This document shows positions 46,826 to 64,000 of a stretch of DNA of 64,000 nucleotides, in pieces. The notes beneath the pieces are model-generated. The model worked only from the letters and a program-made list of their open reading frames with translations, did no database searches and was not told where the DNA came from. Within the stretch, counting starts at the first letter, position 1, and every line of letters begins with the position of its first letter. The translations under genes were made by a program, and so were the position numbers. This stretch comes from Magicicada septendecula (taxonomy: Eukaryota; Arthropoda; Insecta; Hemiptera; Cicadidae), in assembly GCA_034769895.1 (NCBI GenBank), contig CM068367.1, forward strand, positions 112,886,654 through 112,950,653. The letters are read 5' to 3'.

Positions 46826-47345
46826 CTTTTATGACTCTGTGTAATTTAACAAGTAAACAATTTGGAGATGCCTTAGCGTGTTCAAACCATGGATCGTCTG
46901 TGTCTTGCCAATCGTGAAGTATAACTTTACAGTCTATACACATTACATCGTCGTTCACACCAGTATACAAAAAACCTGCCGATACTAAATTATCAACTCG
47001 TGGTAAACGTTTAGGCCAACAGCAAAATGTTAACTTCATGATTTCTTCAGTTTCTGATATACATTTTTTCGCATTCATTATATCATCAATATGTAATAAT
47101 ATACTGTATAGTGCATAATTATTATATTTATCATATATATAACATACCATTTTACATTCTGAATTAAAAAGTTTGTGCATAAATTGAATATGCGAAATAG
47201 ATAAAGATCCTCTCGTTTTAAATCCACACTCACGACACACAATACTGTCTCAATCACCATTAAAAATAAATCCTGCTTCTTCAAAAAAATCTTGCAATAA
47301 CTTACAGGGGTTCAATTTTTCGCACAACTTCGCCATTTTTGACAT
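46809..47345 (-). pseudogene. double-BIR IAP-like protein, in-frame stop
   Basis: ATG 47345. BIR 1: LLQDFFEEAGF, then CREC, 16 residues, His, six, Cys. BIR 2, near the C-terminus: FCCWPKRLPRVDNLVSAGF, then CIDC, 16 residues including DTDDPWFEH, six, Cys. Both have the canonical zinc spacing; the second is the more typical sequence. A TGA at 47250-47252 interrupts the frame inside BIR 1 just before its zinc cysteines, so only a downstream start could express BIR 2. No RING domain. With the neighbouring single-BIR gene and the metalloproteinase it forms the right-arm accessory block. Confidence 0.82.
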
Positions 47346-47373
47346 CGCGTCCAACTTGTTGAGCCTCTACTAA

Positions 47374-47637
47374 CTAACTACTTCCAACGGAGAGTTTTGT
47401 ATTCTTCTTCAAAATCAATATCGATTGATTTCGATATTTTTCTAACCTTTGTAATATATCGTCATACAAGCAAATCGTTGGAAATTGTATCTTGATAATT
47501 TGTTCATTTTCAATTATAGTAACATTTGCTTCAGAAAATTCATTATTTACAAAATAACATATTTCATTAAACGTCGAATCAGTAGATTCTATGCAATATA
47601 TATACCAACTGAAAGCATGAATATTTCCTTTCTCCAT
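47374..47637 (-). CDS. hypothetical protein, 87 aa, intact
   Basis: Complete frame from ATG 47637. Reads as a small soluble alpha/beta protein (YIYCIES, then ANVTIIENEQIIKIQF, then DDILQRLEKYRN). No Cys pattern, no signal peptide, no family recognised. It lies between the metalloproteinase and the double-BIR gene on the same strand, with ~30 bp to the latter, so it probably belongs to the same accessory block. Confidence 0.5.
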   Translation of the reverse strand: MEKGNIHAFSWYIYCIESTDSTFNEICYFVNNEFSEANVTIIENEQIIKIQFPTICLYDDILQRLEKYRNQSILILKKNTKLSVGSS

Positions 47638-47824
47638 GTTAACAGCTTCACGTATTCTTCACAACTGTACGTTTACAATCATTATGCTCTTAGAAACTGA
47701 ACTTTTATTCTTCTTCATTAACATTACTATCGACTATTGTTTGATATCGATTGGCCTTTCTTTTGTATTATCAATTGTAATATTAATTCTTTTAATTTAT
47801 ATAGTACATCATCATTTACACATT

Positions 47825-49333
47825 TCAATCCAAATATCGATAGATAATTTTTTCTGTTCTAACTAACTCACCCGTAAATTCATTAAAGACATACACAGTA
47901 TTGTTCTTAAAAAAGTATAAATTACCATCAGAAAATCTAAATGATGAATCGATTTAGGCGGTATTCCAGGAAATGTTTCAGATATATAACCCCATGATTT
48001 AGTAGTGAACGTACACTCATTGACTTCTCTATAATAATTATCATCATGAAATATATAAGTTTTACCTGTATAACTGTTGAATACCGCATGTAAATTATCC
48101 GGTTGTATGTTAAATAAAGACTGGATATGTTTCGGATAACCATGACTTAATTTAAGACTCGTTAAATCGAACATGAATACCAAAGAATCTATAAACATAA
48201 CTATCTCACCAGATGCTCGTTGATATACAGCTAAAATTTTTGTGAAGTTTTTTGGAAGAAACGTTAACCAATGTTTTATTATGAGCGGTTTGGTATATAT
48301 CATCTCTGCCGGATTTAATATCCACAACCATTTTTCATATAATATATATAATCGTTTATCAGCAATTAAAAATAAATTAATATTTTTAAAATTACAAAGA
48401 TCGATTTTATTTGTATCTATAGGATTTTTGCTCGTCTTCTATCTTTGGTACTGAAGAAGATGCTGACATCGGTATGAAAGATGATATAAAAGTGCTTCCT
48501 GCCTTACCATATAAATTTTGAATGGGTAAAACATCATCATCACCTAACTCGATTTTACCGTTATAATAAGCATACATTACAGAATCTGATACATCTGAAT
48601 GTGATAAACCTAAAACATGACCGATTTCATGTATTAAAGTTGCATACAAACTTGTGTAGCGAAGAGGAACAACGTTATCAATCGAATATGACAACTTTTC
48701 ATCTTCATCAATATGAATTTCTCGCCTTGAATTATTATAATCAGGAAAATATGCATGCGCTGATGTTCCACCTTTACCGTCAAACGTTCTCGTACATTGC
48801 CACGATTCTTTTTGCATCATATGTTTCAATCGTTTATTAGAAATTAAAATATCTGTATTTACTCTATCATGTTTAAAACGTATAGCAGACTTTTCCTCCC
48901 ATACTGCAAAAGCTTGTTTAGTCAATTCTAACACCTCTTGATTCGCTAAATAATAATGCCATGTTACTTCAGGTTTGTTCCATTTAAAACTGGATACTCG
49001 ATAATCAAAAATAATATCACTATTACCGCACCTAGGTTTTAACATTAAATTTATAGTTTCATTATTTAACTTACTATCAGTAGGTAATTTATAGTATTCT
49101 TGAAATATAAGTAACGCATTAGTAATATCTGTTTCATTTATAGCTTGCAACGAAGATTCATCATCTGTTTGAAGATAATCATATTCATATAAATATTGTT
49201 TAACTTTATCCACTTCAATATGTGTTGTATTATTGGCTAAAGAATTTATTAGCAATATTTGAACAATTACTATATATAATAAATTTTTTACTACCGACAT
49301 GTTATTAACAAGGATGTTACTTTCAGAATTCAC
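47825..49333 (-). pseudogene. matrix metalloproteinase with hemopexin repeats
   Basis: The likely start is ATG 49300 (Met12 of the longer frame), which gives a good signal peptide (NLLYIVIVQILLINSLA). Then the propeptide ending in a cysteine switch PRCGNSD (residues 100-106, canonical PRCGxPD), the catalytic domain with the structural-metal segment DGKGGTSAHAYFP (185-197), zinc site HEIGHVLGLSH (235-245) and Met-turn VMY (Met253). A frameshift near 48410 leads into a hemopexin-like domain (48400-47825: EKWLWILNPA, SGEIVMFIDSLVFMFD, TGKTYIFHDDNYYRE, and a last blade after a second frameshift near 47940). No introns. Such secreted enzymes degrade extracellular matrix or basement membrane; some insect DNA viruses carry one. 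A TATATAATAC box sits ~65 bp upstream. Two indels break the C-terminal half; the catalytic part is open. Confidence 0.9.
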
Positions 49334-49414
49334 GTTGGAACACTAATAAACCAACTGCTAACGTGTATTATATATAAATGAATATATATTTTTTATTTAA
49401 AAAAAATAAAAAAG

Positions 49415-49511
49415 TATGAATTAGCTAGGGATTGAACAATTGATACTTACCTTACATATAATCTATTATTAGAATAACATAGTTGCACGTTACCGACTAA
49501 GCTAATTCATA
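49415..49511 (-). other. tRNA-like structure next to the right TIR
   Basis: A perfect 12-bp terminal stem (TATGAATTAGCT at 49511-49500 on the minus strand pairs with AGCTAATTCATA at 49426-49415) encloses 73 nt. Just inside are an A-box-like TAGCTTAGTCGGTAA and a B-box-like TTGTTCAATCCC at tRNA-like positions, and a weak central hairpin. The T arm does not fold canonically, so a decoy or pseudo-tRNA, or a chance structure, is possible. Confidence 0.3.
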
Positions 49512-49561
49512 TCTTATCTGTATACCATGACAATCGTTACATATAAAATGTAATATATTAG

Positions 49562-50265
49562 ATAAAGACGACGCTATCTATACTGTAAAAGGAAAAAACA
49601 GTTTACGTGTCAACGAACTCGGAATGTTTATGTTTACGTTTTTAAATGTACAACGCCGACGTGTATGTTTTTACGACGTTATCATAAGAACTGTTTAAGT
49701 TTACGTTTTTTACGGTTATGTCAATGAACTCAGAATTTTATGTTTACGTTTGTGCAACGCTGACGTGTATGTTTACATTTTTACTAGGTCAGTGTGTTGT
49801 CGAGGTCATGTTTACGACGTTATCACAAGAACGTTTGTTTATGTTTACGTTTTTTACGGATGTGTCAACGAACTCGGAATGTTATGTTTACATTTTTACT
49901 AGGTCAGCGTGTTGTCGAGATCATGTTTACGACGTTATCACAAGACAGTTTGTTACGTTTACGTTTTTTACTAGGGCAGTGTGTTACGGTCTAGTAACCT
50001 CGAGGTCATGTTTACATTGATTACAAAAGGTCAACGGGGTGGGTTATCTGTTGATTACAAAAGGTCAACGGGGTTATCTGCTGATTAATTCGAGGTCAAT
50101 TGGTGTTATCAGCGATAACACGGGGTTATCAAAAGGTTAATTGGATTTTAATTGGGGTCATCACTGATAAGGCGGGGTTATCACTGATAAGGTGACCTCT
50201 CGGCATGACCTCTGACCTTGTCCTAGACCTCTGACCTGTGCCAGAAAGAACATTTATATACTACT
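49562..50265. repeat. right terminal inverted repeat, ~704 bp
   Basis: Reverse complement of 29472-30175 at high similarity. Ends TATATACTACT, the complement of the left start. Contains the same GTTTATGTTTAC words and TGATAA/GGGGTTATC words. Relative to the left arm it has an extra copy of the ACGTTATCA...GAACG module near 49800-49940 and a 21-bp insertion containing GTCCTAGACC near 50220. Confidence 0.92.
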
Positions 50266-50271
50266 GATAAC
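50266..50271. repeat. Polinton target site duplication, right
   Basis: GATAAC, identical to 29466-29471; followed by AGCCGCAAATTC, the continuation of the satellite unit cut by the insertion. Confidence 0.93.
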
Positions 50272-53550
<3,279 letters not shown>

Positions 53551-53554
53551 AATT

Positions 53555-56500
53555 TTTTTCTATTGCAAACGATAACAGCCGCAAATTCAAACAGAATCAA
53601 ATAATTTTTTGCATACAGCCCTGATTTGTAGAGTACTCACGATCTATTGTTTTTGGTGAAGATCGGTTAAGGGAAAGGGGTAGTTTACCTGCAACATTTT
53701 ATATTTTAACAAGGGTATTTCCTATGGCAAACGATAAAAGCCGCAAATGTCAACAGAATCAAATAATGTTTTGCATACAGCGCTGAATTGTAGAGTTCTC
53801 GTGACTTGTTGTTTTTGGTGAACATCGGTTATAGGAAAGGGGTAGTTTACCTGCAACGTTTTATGTTTTAAAAGGGCATTTTATATGGCAAACGATAAGA
53901 GTAGCAAAGTAAAAAAAAAATCAAATAATTCTTTGCATACAGCCCAGATTTGTAGAGTACTCAATACCTATTGATTTTGGTGAAGGGAAAGGGGTAGTTT
54001 ACCTGCAAAGGGTTTTTTTTTAATCAAGGGTAATTTTTTTTATGGCAAATGATAAAAGCCGCAAATTCAAACAGAATCAACTACTCTTTTGCATACAGCC
54101 TTAAATGTTAGATGTCTCAGGACCTATTGTTATTGGTGAAGATCGGTTAAGGGAAAGGGATAGTTTACCTGCAACGTTGTATGTTTTAAAAGGGTATTTT
54201 CTATGACAAACTATAAAAGTCGCAAATTCAAACAAAATCAAATATGTTTTTGCATACCGCTCTGATTTGTAGAGTACTCAAGATCTGTTGTTTTTGGTGA
54301 AGATCGGTTAACGGGAAGGGGTTGTTTACCTGCAACGTTTTTCTTATCAAGGGTAATTTTTTCCTATGCCAAACGATAACAGCCGCAAATTCAAACAGAA
54401 TCAACTAGTCTTTTTCATTCCTTTTTTAATTATACCGAACTCAAGGTGTGTAGATTTTGTTGAAGATCGGTTAAGGGAATGGGGTAGTTACCTCCAACCT
54501 TTTATGTTTTAACAAGGGTAATGTTTTCTATGACGAACGATAACTGCCGTAAATTCAAACAGAATCAACTACGCTTTTGCATACCTTTTTGAGTTATACC
54601 GATCTCAGGGTGTGTAGATTTTGGTAAAGATCTGTTGAGGGAAAGGGGTAGTTTACCAGCAACGTTTTTTTAATCAAGGGTAATATTTCTTCTATGGCAA
54701 ACGATAACAACCGCAAATTCAACCAGAATCAAAACATGTTTTGCATACAGACCTGAATTGTAGAGGACTGAATATGTATTGATTTTGGTGAAGATCGATT
54801 TAGAGAAAGGGGTAGTTTACCTGCAACGTTTTATGTTTTAACTAGGGTAATTTTTTCTATGACGAACGATGACTGCCGTAAATTCAAAGAAAATGAAATA
54901 TTTTTTTGCATACCTTCCTAAATTGTAGGGAGCTCAAGGCCTGCTGATTTTGGTGAAGATCGGTAAAGGGAAAGGGGTAGTTTACCTGAAACATGTTATG
55001 TTGTAACAAGAGAAATGTTTTCATGACCAACGATAACTGCCGCAAATTGAAAGAGAATCAAATATTTTTTTGCTGCATCCCTGCATTGTAGAGGGCTGAA
55101 GGTCTTTTGATTTTGGTGAAGATCGGTTTAGAGAAACGGGTAGTTTACCTGCAACGTTTTATGTTTTAACAAGAGTAAAGTACTTAATTTTGATAAATAA
55201 AGTATCTTGATAAGAAGCTCATAATTATCCACTGTAGAAAGGTAGATGAAATATCTCTAACTGAAGAGGTTAGGTGAACGGGGTGGGGGTAATTTTCTAT
55301 AAATGAAAATTATAGTTGAAGGGGAAGGGGAGAATTTTGTATGTGTGTTATGTTATCGGCAACAAGGAAGTAATTCCTTGTTAAAATTCCTTCCCGGGCT
55401 GTTTAGCCATAGTCCAATATTTTCTGCAAAACCAGTCTTTTCGGCAGTGCCATCGACTTCCATCTCATTGAAAATCGAGTGCGAAAACGTGAGGTGGTAT
55501 ACGTTAGTGACCACAGTACTGTGGTTTAAGGCTGAAGCAATAAGTAGAAAGAATTGGTTTCTATGGAAATATTTCATTTCGAATATGATTTTAAATATAA
55601 ATCTTAGAACATGGAAGTCCTGTATGGTTCTCCATACCGATACGTTTTCTGTGGCAAACGATAACAGCTGCCAGTTCAAACAGAATCAAATAATTTTCTG
55701 CATGCAGCCATGAATTGTACAGTTCTCAGGAGTTATTGTTTTTGGTGAAGATCTGTTAAGGGAAAGGGGTAGTTTACCAGCAACTTTTTTTAATCAAGGG
55801 TAATATTTCTTCTATGGCAAACGATAACAGCCGCAAATTCAACCAGAATCAAAACATGTTTTGCATACTGACCTGAATTGTAGAGGAATGAAGGTGTATT
55901 GATTTTGGTGAATATCGATTTATAGAAAGGGGTAGTTTACCTGCAACGTTTTATGTTTTAACTAGGGTAATTTTTTCTATGACGAACGATGACTGCCGTA
56001 AATTCAAAGAAAATGAAACATTTTTTTGCATACCTTCCTAAATTGTAGAGAGCTCAAGGCCTGTTGATTTTGGTGAAGATCGGTAAAGGGAAAGGTGTAG
56101 TTTACCAGAAACATGTTATGTTGTAACAAGAGAAATATTTTCATGACCAACGATAACTGCCGCAAATCGAAACAGAATCAAATATTTTTTTGCTGCATCC
56201 CTGCATTGTAGAGGACTGAAGGTCTATTGATTTTGGTGAAGATCGGTTTAGAGAAACGGGTAGTTTACCTGAAGATCGGGTAACGGGAAGGGATAGTTAA
56301 CGGCAACGTTTTTCTTATCAAGTGTAATTTTTCCTATGCCAAACGATAACAGCCGCAAGTTCAAACAGAATCAACTAGTCTTTTTCATACCTTTTTTAAT
56401 TATACCGAACTCAAGGTGTGTAGATTTTGTTGAAGATCGGTTAACGGAATGGGGTAGTTTACCTGCAACCTTTTATGTTTTAACAAGGGTAATGTTTTCT

Positions 56501-58260
56501 ATGACGAACGATAACTGCCGTAAGTTCAAACAGAATCAACTACGCTTTTGCATACCTTTTTGAGTTATACCGATCGCAAGGTGTGTAGATTTTGGTGAAA
56601 ATCGGTTAAGGGAAAGGGGTAGTTTACCAGCAACGTTTTTTTTATCAAGGGTAATATTTCTTCTATGGCAAACGATAACAGCCGCAAATTCAACCAGACT
56701 CAAATAATGTTTTGCATACAGCCCTAATGTGTTGAGGACTGAAGGTCTGTTGATTTTGGTGATGATCGGTTTAGACAAAGGGGTAGTTTACCTGCAACGT
56801 TTTATGTTTTAACAAGGGCAATTTTTCCTATGACGAACGATGACTGCCGTAAATTCAAAGAAAATCAAATATTTTTTTGCATACCTTCCTATGTTGTAGA
56901 GAGCTCAAGGTCTGTTGATTTTGGTGAAGATCGGTAAAGGGGAAGGGGTAGTTTACCTGAAACATGTTGTATACCATGTACATACCGATATTTTTTCTAT
57001 GGCAAACGATAACAGCTGCCAGTTCAAACAGAATCAAACAATTTTCTGCATACAGCCCTGAATTGTAGAGTTCTCAGGAGTTATTTTTTTTGGTGAAGAT
57101 CGGTTAAGGGAAAGGGGTAGTTTACCTGCAACGTTTTATGTTTTAAAAGGGTATCTTCTATGGCAAACGATAAGAGCCGCAAATTCGAACAGAATCAAAT
57201 AATTTTTTGCATACAGCCCTATTTGTAGAGTTTTAAAGATCTATTGTTTTTGGTGAAGATCGGTTAAGGGAAAGGGGTAGTTTACCTGCAACATTTTATA
57301 TTTTAATCAAGGGTAATTTGTGTCTACGGCAAACAATTATAACAGCCGCAAATTCAAACACAATCAACTAATATTTCGCATACAGCCATGAATTGTAGAG
57401 TTCTCAAGACCTTTTGATTTTGATAAAGATCGGTTTACCTGCAACGTTTTATGTTTTAACAAGGGTATTTTCTATGGCAAACGATAACAGCCGCAAATTC
57501 AAACATAATCAAATAATTTTTTGCATACTGCCCTAAATTATAGAGTTCTCAAGACCTATTGGTTTTGGTGAAGATCGGTTAAGGGAAAGGGGTAGTTTAC
57601 CTGCAACGTGTTGTGTTTTAAAAGGGTATTTTCTATGGCAAACGATAAGGGTCGCAAATTCAAACAAAATCAAATAAGTTTTTGCATACCGCTCTGATTT
57701 GTAGAGTACTCAAGATCTGTTGTTTTTGTGAAGATCGGTTAACGGGAAGGGATAGTTAACGGCAACGTGTTTCTTATCAAGTGTAATTTTTCCTATGCCA
57801 AACGATAACAGCCGCAAATTCAAACAGAATCAACTAGTCTTTTTCATACCTTTTTTAATTATACCGAACTCAAGGTGTGTAGATTTTGTTGAAAATCGGT
57901 TAAGGGAATGGGGTAGTTTACCTGCAACGTTTTATGTTTTAAAAGGGTATCTTCTATGGCAAAGGATAAGTGCCGCAAATTCAAACAGAATCAAATAATT
58001 TTTTGCATACAGCCCTATTTGTAGAGTTTTAAAGATCTATTCTTTTTGGTGAAGATCGGTTAAGGGAAAGGGGTAGTTTGCCTACAATGTTTTATGTTTT
58101 AACAAAGGGTAATTTTTTATATGGCGAACGATAACTGCCGCATATTCAAACAGAATCAAACAATTTTTTGCACACGTCACTGAATTGTAGATAGCTCAAG
58201 GCCTTTTGATTTTGGTGAAGACCGGTTAAGGGGAAGGGGTAGTTTACCTGCAACCTATTA
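53555..58260. repeat. ~162-bp satellite array with one hammerhead-like block
   Basis: About 27 diverged tandem units, all in one orientation, each with GGCAAACGATAACAGCCGC, a GAAGATCGGTTAAGGGAAAG segment and GGTAGTTTACCTGCAACG. A spacer and hammerhead-like block interrupt it at 55170-55645; there the CTGATGA core has been lost. Two sections (54360-55150 and 55780-56330 with 56330-56950) are close duplicates, showing multi-unit segmental duplication within the array. Confidence 0.8.
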
Positions 58261-58490
58261 CGTTTTAACAACAGTAAAGTACTTGAAAATTCATTTAATC
58301 TTTTTCAAACAATGGTAATTGTTAAAAATAAAATAATTTTGTTGCCAGACAATAAAATTATAATTTTTTCATTTTAATGTAAATCCTGTATGAGAGAAAA
58401 TATATCGTTCTTGGCAGGCAAGCATATCTCAGTTATGTAATGCTTACGTTTCCATTTTATTATTATGACTACCGCAATAAAACGGCAGGG

Positions 58491-62690
<4,200 letters not shown>

Positions 62691-64000
62691 GTAATTTTTT
62701 TATGACGAACGATAACTGCCGTACATTAAAACAGAACCAAATACTCTTCTTCATACCTTTCTGCATTATGCAGAACTCAAGGTTTGTTGATTTTCTTGAA
62801 GATCGGTTAAGGGAAAGGGGTAGTTTACCGGCAACGTTTTATGTTTGAACAAGGGTATTTTCTATGGCAAACGATAACAGCCACAAATTCAAACAGAATC
62901 AAATGATTATTTGCATACAGCCCTAAATTGTAGAGTTCTCAAGACCTATTGTTTTTGGTGAAGATCGGTTAAGGGGAAGAGGTAGATTACCTGCAACATT
63001 TTATGTTTTATCAAGGGTATTTTCTATGTCAAACGATAACAGCCGCAAATTCAAACAGAATCAAATGATGTTTTGCATACAGCCCTGTATTGTAGAGTTC
63101 TCAATACCTGTTTGTGTTGGTGAAGATCGGTTAAGGGAAAGGGGTAGTTTACCTGCAACATTTTATGTTTTAACAAGGGTAAATTTTATATGACGAACGA
63201 TAACTGCCGTAAATTCAAACAGAATCAACTACGTTTTTTCATACCTTTTTGAACTAAAGAGAACACAAGGTCTGTTGATTTTGTTGACGGTCGGTTAAGG
63301 GAAATGGGTAGTTTATCAGCAACCTTTTATGTTTTAAAATGCGTAATTTTTTTATGACGAACGATAACTGCCGAAAATTCAAAGAGAATATAATAATTTT
63401 TTGCACACTTTCCTGAGTTTGTAGAGAACTCAAGGTCTGTTGATCTTGGTGAAGATCGGTTAAGGGAAAGGGGTAGTTTACCTGCAACATTTTATATTTT
63501 AATACGGGTATTTTCTATGGAAAACGATAAAAGCCGCAAATGTAAACAGAATCAAATAATGTTTTGCATACAGGACTGAATTGTAGACTTCACAGGACCT
63601 GTTGTTTTTGGTGAAGATCGGTTAAGGGAAAGGGGTAGTTTACCTGCAAAGTTTTATGTTTTAAAGGGTATTTTCTATGGCAAACGATAAGAGTCGCAAA
63701 TTCAAACAAAATCAAATAAGTTTTTGCATACCGCTCTGATTTGTAAAGTACTCAAGATCTTTTTTTTTTGGGTGAAGACCGGTTAACGGGAAGGGGTAGT
63801 TTACCTGCAACGTTTTTCTTATCAAGTGTAATTTTTTCCTATAAAAAACGATAACAGCCGCAAATTCAAACAGAATCAACTAGTCTTTTTCATACCTTTT
63901 TTAATTATATTGAACTCAATGTGTGTAGATATTGTTGAAGATCGGTTAAGGGAATGGGGTAGTTACCTGCAACCTTTTATGTTTTAACAAGGGTAATGTT
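62691..64000. repeat. ~162-bp satellite array, plus orientation, to window end
   Basis: About eight units resembling those of 50400-51230 in the same order, including the variant with a TGACGAACGATAACTGCCG start. The array continues past the window. Confidence 0.8.

Larger units (their letters stand above)
29472..50265. mobile_element. Polinton/Maverick (polintovirus-like) element, 20.8 kb
   Basis: Both boundaries are defined: the element begins AGTAGTATATAAATG and ends in its reverse complement, inside matching GATAAC duplications. It holds the full Polinton signature set: protein-primed family B DNA polymerase, retroviral-type integrase, FtsK/HerA-type packaging ATPase, adenain-like protease, double-jelly-roll major and penton-like minor capsid proteins. 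It also has a phospholipase A2, a fibre-like protein, BIR proteins and a metalloproteinase. Nearly all large genes point left (minus strand) and are tightly packed with short overlaps between 40.7 and 44.3 kb. Many carry stops or frameshifts, so the copy is not competent. The length is in the usual 15-25 kb range. Confidence 0.95.

Noticed and set aside
48601..48840. 79-codon plus-strand frame in the metalloproteinase region
   Set aside because: Antisense of the catalytic domain.
29472..50265. Endogenous nudivirus, baculovirus or other large insect DNA virus, suggested by MMP and BIR genes
   Set aside because: No per os infectivity or viral RNA polymerase genes are seen; protein-primed polymerase, integrase, inverted repeats and 6-bp duplications identify a Polinton.

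Overview
The window looks like a nuclear scaffold from an arthropod, most likely an insect (inference). It is AT-rich, carries an intron-containing gene with GT-AG splice sites, a mariner deletion derivative, Penelope-like retroelement remnants, several 5'-truncated non-LTR retrotransposon tails with target duplications, and large arrays of a satellite-like composite repeat. There is no prokaryotic gene organisation outside the mobile element described below.

Layout. 1-8.8 kb: four phase-compatible exons of a plus-strand host gene of unknown function, with a mariner remnant (7454-8032) and a degenerate non-LTR fragment in its introns. 8.8-13.2 kb: AT-rich sequence in which I recognise nothing. 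13.2-16.9 kb: non-LTR tails, a truncated Penelope-like element (reverse transcriptase plus GIY-YIG) and a second Penelope-like 3' end with a well-formed hammerhead ribozyme core. 16.9-19.9, 26.2-29.5 and 50.3-64.0 kb: copies of a composite repeat made of ~162-bp tandem units, hairpin blocks, an (AC)n tract and a block with a hammerhead-like core. 20.4-22.2 kb: a small putative LTR-type element with a gag-like coiled-coil protein.

The centrepiece is 29472-50265, a 20.8-kb Polinton/Maverick (polintovirus or adintovirus-like) integrated into one unit of the composite repeat. Both ends are intact: 6-bp target duplications GATAAC, ~704-bp inverted repeats beginning AG and ending CT. On the minus strand, right to left, it carries a matrix metalloproteinase with hemopexin repeats, a small unknown gene, two BIR (IAP-like) genes, a retroviral-type integrase with chromodomain, a packaging ATPase, a conserved unknown protein, a fibre-like repeat protein, a parvovirus-type phospholipase A2, an adenain-type protease, a penton-like minor capsid protein, a small conserved protein, a truncated double-jelly-roll major capsid protein, two copies of an insect selfish-element protein, and a protein-primed family B DNA polymerase. 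Four small plus-strand genes lie at the left.

Taken together the genes describe a virus-like replication unit (polymerase, integrase, inverted repeats), a virion morphogenesis set (ATPase, protease, two capsid proteins, fibre, PLA2) and a host-interaction arm (metalloproteinase, BIR proteins). Most long genes have in-frame stops or frameshifts, and a non-LTR element has inserted into one small gene, so this copy is a decaying fossil. The most unusual content is the metalloproteinase plus duplicated BIR cassette next to the right inverted repeat.
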